From Micromonospora pisi (lineage in GTDB: Bacteria; Actinomycetota; Actinomycetes; Mycobacteriales; Micromonosporaceae), in NCBI RefSeq assembly GCF_003633685.1, contig NZ_RBKT01000001.1, positions 1 through 64,000 of the forward strand: a stretch of 64,000 nucleotides of DNA, given 5' to 3'. Below the pieces are notes generated by a model, which saw only the letters and a list, made by a program, of their open reading frames with translations, did no database searches and was not told the DNA's origin. This document shows, in pieces, positions 61,046 through 64,000 of the stretch. Numbering within the stretch: position 1 is the first letter of the stretch; each line of letters opens with the position of its first letter. The position numbers and the translations under genes are program-made.

Positions 61046-63097
61046 ATGCCCCGTACCACCCACCTCGGGGCCTGTCCGCTGGACTGCCCGGACACCTGCA
61101 CCTGGCAACTGACGGTCGAGGACGGCCGGGCGGTGCAGATCCGCGGCGACCGCGACCATCCGTTCACCCGGGGCGTGTTGTGCGGCAAGGTCAACCGCTA
61201 TCTGGACGCCGTCAACGGCCCCGACCGGCTGACCACCCCGCTGGTGCGGGTCGGCCCGAAGGGGGTGGGGCCGGGCTCGTTCCGGCCGGCGACCTGGGAC
61301 GAGGCGATCGCCTGGGTCGCGTCGGGGCTTCGGGCCACGATCGACCGGGACGGCCCCGAGGGGATCCTGCCGTACTACTTCGCCGGCACCATGGGGCACG
61401 TACAGGGCTGGACGATGGGACCGAGGCTCTTCGCGCACCTGGGCGCCTCCAGGTTGCAGACCACGATCTGCACCGCCGCCGCCAGCGCCGCCCTGCGCTC
61501 GATCTACGGGGGCTCGGTCGGCTTCGAACCGGAGTCGATCGTCGAGGCGCGGTTGGTCGTCCTCTGGGGCGCCAACCTGCTCTCGACGAACCTGCACCAC
61601 TGGCCCTTCGTGGAGGAGGCGCGGCGGCGGGGGGCGTACGTCGTCGCCATCGACCCGTTGCGTACCGACACGGCGGCGCGCGCCGACGAGCACCTCGCAC
61701 CGCTGCCCGGTACCGACGCCGCCCTGGCGCTGGGGCTGATGCGCCACCTGCTCGACGCCGGTGCGGTGGACGAGGCGTGGCTCGAGGCGTACACCGTCGG
61801 CTGGCCGGAGTTGGCGGCCCGGCTGGCGCGGTGGCCGGTGGAGCGGGCCGCGGCCGAGTGTGGACTGGACGTCGCGGTGGTACGCCGCCTGGGAGACCGG
61901 ATCGCGCGGACCCGCCCGACCGCCATCCGGGTCGGGCTGGGCGCGCAGCGCCACCACGGTGCCGGCCAGGCCATCCGGGCGATCTGCGCGTTGCCGTTGG
62001 TCACCGGCGACTTCCGCTACCCCGGCGGTGGGGCGCTCTGCATGACGTCGGGACATCACCCGGTGCACCGCGACCCGGTGGTCCGGCCCGACGACCTGCC
62101 GACCCCACCGGCGCGGTCGGTAAACATGAGCCGGCTCGCAGCCGTCCTGGCCGGCGAGGCGGACCCGCCGATCACTGCGCTGGTCGTGTTCAACACCAAC
62201 CCGGCCGCCACCGCCCCCGACCAGACCCGCCTGCACGCGGGCCTGCGCCGGGACGACCTGTTCACGACCGTCCTCGAACAACGCTGGACGGACACCTGCG
62301 ACTACGCCGACGTGGTGCTGCCGGCGACGATGCAGCCCGAGCACCTCGACCTGCACTCGTCCTACGGTCACCACTACACGACGTTGAACCTGCCGGTCAC
62401 CAGGGCGCCCGGCGAGGCCCTGCCGAACACCGAGATCTTCCGCCGGATCGCCGCCGCGATGGGAATCGACCATCCCCGGCTGCGGGACACCGACGAGGAC
62501 CTGGCGCGGCAGTTGCTGCGCGACGCCCCGGTCACCTTCGAACAGTTACGGGAGCGGACGTACGTGCGCTCGACCGGTGTCGACGTCGGCTCGGCCCCCT
62601 ACGCCACCGGTGGTTTCCCCACACCGGACGGGCGCGCCCGGCTGCTCGACCCGGAACTGGCGAGCAGCGGGGTGGACCCGCTGGTCGGCTACACGCCGCC
62701 GGTCGAGGCCGCCGACGCGGAGTTGGCGGCGCGTTTCCCGCTGGTGCTCATCGCCCCGGCCGGCAGGTTCTTGATGAACTCGACCTTCGCCTCGTTGCCC
62801 TGGCACAGCGGGCGGATGGGCCCGCCCCGGGTGCACCTGCACCCGGACGACGTGGCGGCCCGGGGGCTGACCGAGGGCGACGAGGTACGGGTGCACAACG
62901 ACCGTGGCTCGTTCCTCGCGGCGGTCACCGCCGACGACGCGACCCGGCCCGGCCTCGCGTTCACGTACAAGGCGTACTGGGCGCGACTCAGTCCCGGTGG
63001 CACGAACGTCAACGCGGTGACGGCGGTACGCGACACCGATCTCGGCGGCGGCCCGACGTTCCACGACACCCGGGTGGAGGTCGAGCGGGCCCGGTGA
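61046..63097 (+). CDS. molybdopterin (bis-MGD) oxidoreductase
   Basis: A 683-residue protein of the formate dehydrogenase/DMSO reductase family. An N-terminal 4Fe-4S motif (CPLDCPDTC ... LCGK), several molybdopterin-dinucleotide-binding stretches (WGANLLSTNLHHW, GDFRYPGGGALCM) and the C-terminal MGD domain (LHPDDVAARGLTEGDEVRVH) are seen. No Tat signal, so it is probably cytosolic. The molybdenum ligand is not obvious; the usual region reads TICTAAASAALRSIYGG. Substrate unknown. It lies 38 bases after the DUF3037 gene and may be co-transcribed. ATG with a weak GGAG. Confidence 0.9.
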   Translation: MPRTTHLGACPLDCPDTCTWQLTVEDGRAVQIRGDRDHPFTRGVLCGKVNRYLDAVNGPDRLTTPLVRVGPKGVGPGSFRPATWDEAIAWVASGLRATIDRDGPEGILPYYFAGTMGHVQGWTMGPRLFAHLGASRLQTTICTAAASAALRSIYGGSVGFEPESIVEARLVVLWGANLLSTNLHHWPFVEEARRRGAYVVAIDPLRTDTAARADEHLAPLPGTDAALALGLMRHLLDAGAVDEAWLEAYTVGWPELAARLARWPVERAAAECGLDVAVVRRLGDRIARTRPTAIRVGLGAQRHHGAGQAIRAICALPLVTGDFRYPGGGALCMTSGHHPVHRDPVVRPDDLPTPPARSVNMSRLAAVLAGEADPPITALVVFNTNPAATAPDQTRLHAGLRRDDLFTTVLEQRWTDTCDYADVVLPATMQPEHLDLHSSYGHHYTTLNLPVTRAPGEALPNTEIFRRIAAAMGIDHPRLRDTDEDLARQLLRDAPVTFEQLRERTYVRSTGVDVGSAPYATGGFPTPDGRARLLDPELASSGVDPLVGYTPPVEAADAELAARFPLVLIAPAGRFLMNSTFASLPWHSGRMGPPRVHLHPDDVAARGLTEGDEVRVHNDRGSFLAAVTADDATRPGLAFTYKAYWARLSPGGTNVNAVTAVRDTDLGGGPTFHDTRVEVERAR

Positions 63098-63108
63098 GCC
63101 GCGGTGCG

Positions 63109-63140
63109 GGTGGGGCGGCGGTCGGTTCCGCCGCCCCACC
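63109..63140. terminator. bidirectional 13-bp hairpin
   Basis: GGTGGGGCGGCGG (63109-63121) pairs with CCGCCGCCCCACC (63128-63140), six-base loop, between two convergent genes. Confidence 0.75.
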
Positions 63141-63148
63141 GGCACGCC

Positions 63149-63940
63149 TCAGAAGCCGGGGAAGACCGCGCGCAGGTCGTCCAGGCTCAGCGGCCCGGTC
63201 ACCCGTACGTCCTCCGGCGTGTAGCGGGGCGTGAGCCGTCCGACGGCCAGCCGCAGCCACGCCTCGGCCGGGAGGACCAGTTCGCCGTCCGGCTGCTCCG
63301 GCACCTCGGTCAGCTCGATCCGCTCCCCCAGCCGCAGTCCGTACGAGCGGTCGGGCTTGCGCAGGTGCAGCGCAAGGGTCGCCTGCCGACCGCCGAGCGC
63401 GTCCGGCCGACCGGTCCAGGCGAGCATGCCGGCGACCTGGTCGAGCAGGATCTCGACGGCCTCGGGCGCCAGCGTCGCGTACTGATTGAAGCCGACCTCG
63501 ACGTCCCAGTGGTGCAGGGTGAACTCGCTGAGCCGGAACCGGGCGGCGGTGGCGACGTCGACCGGTTGGGGCAGGAAGCCGAGGTCGATACGGAGTTCCG
63601 CCCGGGTGGCGGAGTCCAGCGCCTCGTACGCCTCGACGAGCCGCTGGTTGGCGTCGAGGAATCCGCTGGCGTGCTCGGCCGGGGACATCGCGTCCCAGCG
63701 GGCCCAGACCTGGCGGTTGAAGTCACCGTCGGGAGTGGGGCCGCCGGCGAGCGCGGCGGTCAGCGACGCCAGGTTGATCTCGGCGCCACTGCCCAGGTGG
63801 CTGAGCACCTGGGAAATCTGCCATTCGCTGGCCCCGGAGGGCCGGACCAAGTCGTCCGGGCCGAGGTCGCGGACGAAAGCGGCGAGTTCGTCGTGGCCGG
63901 AGCGCAGGGTGGCGATGGTCTGATCGGCGAGCGTGGTCAT
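63149..63940 (-). CDS. mycothiol-dependent maleylpyruvate isomerase-family protein (DinB fold)
   Basis: A 263-residue protein. The N-terminal four-helix DinB-like domain has the metal-site type residues His in QISQVLSHLGSGAEIN and FTLHHWDVEVGF, and SGASEWQISQVL is typical of the mycothiol-dependent enzyme family. The C-terminal 90 residues form the SCP2-like lobe (TLALHLRKPDRSYGLRL). It may transfer or isomerise a mycothiol-linked substrate. AGGAGA before the ATG. This family marks a mycothiol-making actinobacterium. Confidence 0.9.
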   Translation of the reverse strand: MTTLADQTIATLRSGHDELAAFVRDLGPDDLVRPSGASEWQISQVLSHLGSGAEINLASLTAALAGGPTPDGDFNRQVWARWDAMSPAEHASGFLDANQRLVEAYEALDSATRAELRIDLGFLPQPVDVATAARFRLSEFTLHHWDVEVGFNQYATLAPEAVEILLDQVAGMLAWTGRPDALGGRQATLALHLRKPDRSYGLRLGERIELTEVPEQPDGELVLPAEAWLRLAVGRLTPRYTPEDVRVTGPLSLDDLRAVFPGF

Positions 63941-64000
63941 GCTTCTCCTGTCATCTGGTCTGCAGGCTGACCTTAGGCGGCCCGGGCCGGTGGCCGGTAG

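Noticed and set aside
61180-63234. A 684-residue frame overlapping the molybdoenzyme
   Set aside because: It is another frame of the same strand; only the gene at 61046-63097 has conserved motifs.

Overview
The window is high-GC DNA with many GTG starts, very short intergenic spacers and actinobacterial families: a mycothiol-dependent (maleylpyruvate isomerase-like) enzyme, DUF2267/DUF2795/DUF6510/DUF3037 proteins, a multi-gene Asp23/Gls24 operon and a full kdpFABCDE cluster. It reads like a chromosomal segment of an actinomycete of the Micromonosporaceae type; the genus cannot be settled from sequence alone. I saw no rRNA, tRNA, CRISPR array, phage or insertion sequence.

Layout. 1-2.0 kb: two small genes and a geranylgeranyl-reductase-type flavoprotein. 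2.4-4.4 kb: secreted subtilase with a P-domain, then a strong terminator. 4.5-6.3 kb: small protein plus DHA2-type exporter. 6.4-8.7 kb: Asp23/Gls24 envelope-stress operon ending in amaP. 8.7-17.1 kb: kdp potassium system on the minus strand (a tiny unannotated-type ORF, then kdpF, A, B, C, D, E) with OmpR-type direct repeats upstream. 17.2-25.9 kb: housekeeping-like genes (CopC-like, OsmC, EEP phosphatase, Clp-N/HTH regulator with an MFS pump, lysozyme-like protein, DivIVA-like protein, response regulator, DUF2267 fusion). 26-33 kb: ThuA-CBM6 protein with a ROK repressor, spermidine-synthase-like protein, NDH-2-type dehydrogenase, Tat-exported M28 peptidase. 33-41 kb: DEAD-box helicase, esterase, PAP2-PGPGW fusion, aromatic-type monooxygenase, and a sulfite-oxidase/ferredoxin-reductase/DUF6510 trio. 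41-44.5 kb: small stress-type genes and an endonuclease III-like protein.

44.9-54.9 kb is the most coherent accessory block. Acyl-CoA ligase, MaoC hydratase, acyl-CoA dehydrogenase, SDR and a broken second acyl-CoA dehydrogenase form one minus-strand operon. A TetR regulator, aldehyde dehydrogenase and Zn-alcohol dehydrogenase run the other way, followed by a CocE/NonD-type hydrolase on the minus strand. Two nearly identical 19-bp palindromes, one in the promoter of each arm, suggest a self-contained TetR regulon for an alcohol -> aldehyde -> acid -> acyl-CoA -> beta-oxidation route.

55-64 kb: SEC-C protein, orphan solute-binding lipoprotein or Tat substrate, decayed TetR fragment, luciferase-like oxidoreductase, HipA-like kinase with DUF3037 partner, a molybdopterin oxidoreductase and a DinB-fold enzyme.

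Recurring regulatory themes: many start codons sit 6-7 nt after a TANNNT hexamer with no ribosome binding site (leaderless transcripts), and two small stress-type genes carry GNNT-N15-GGGTAY promoters resembling the Streptomyces sigma-B class.
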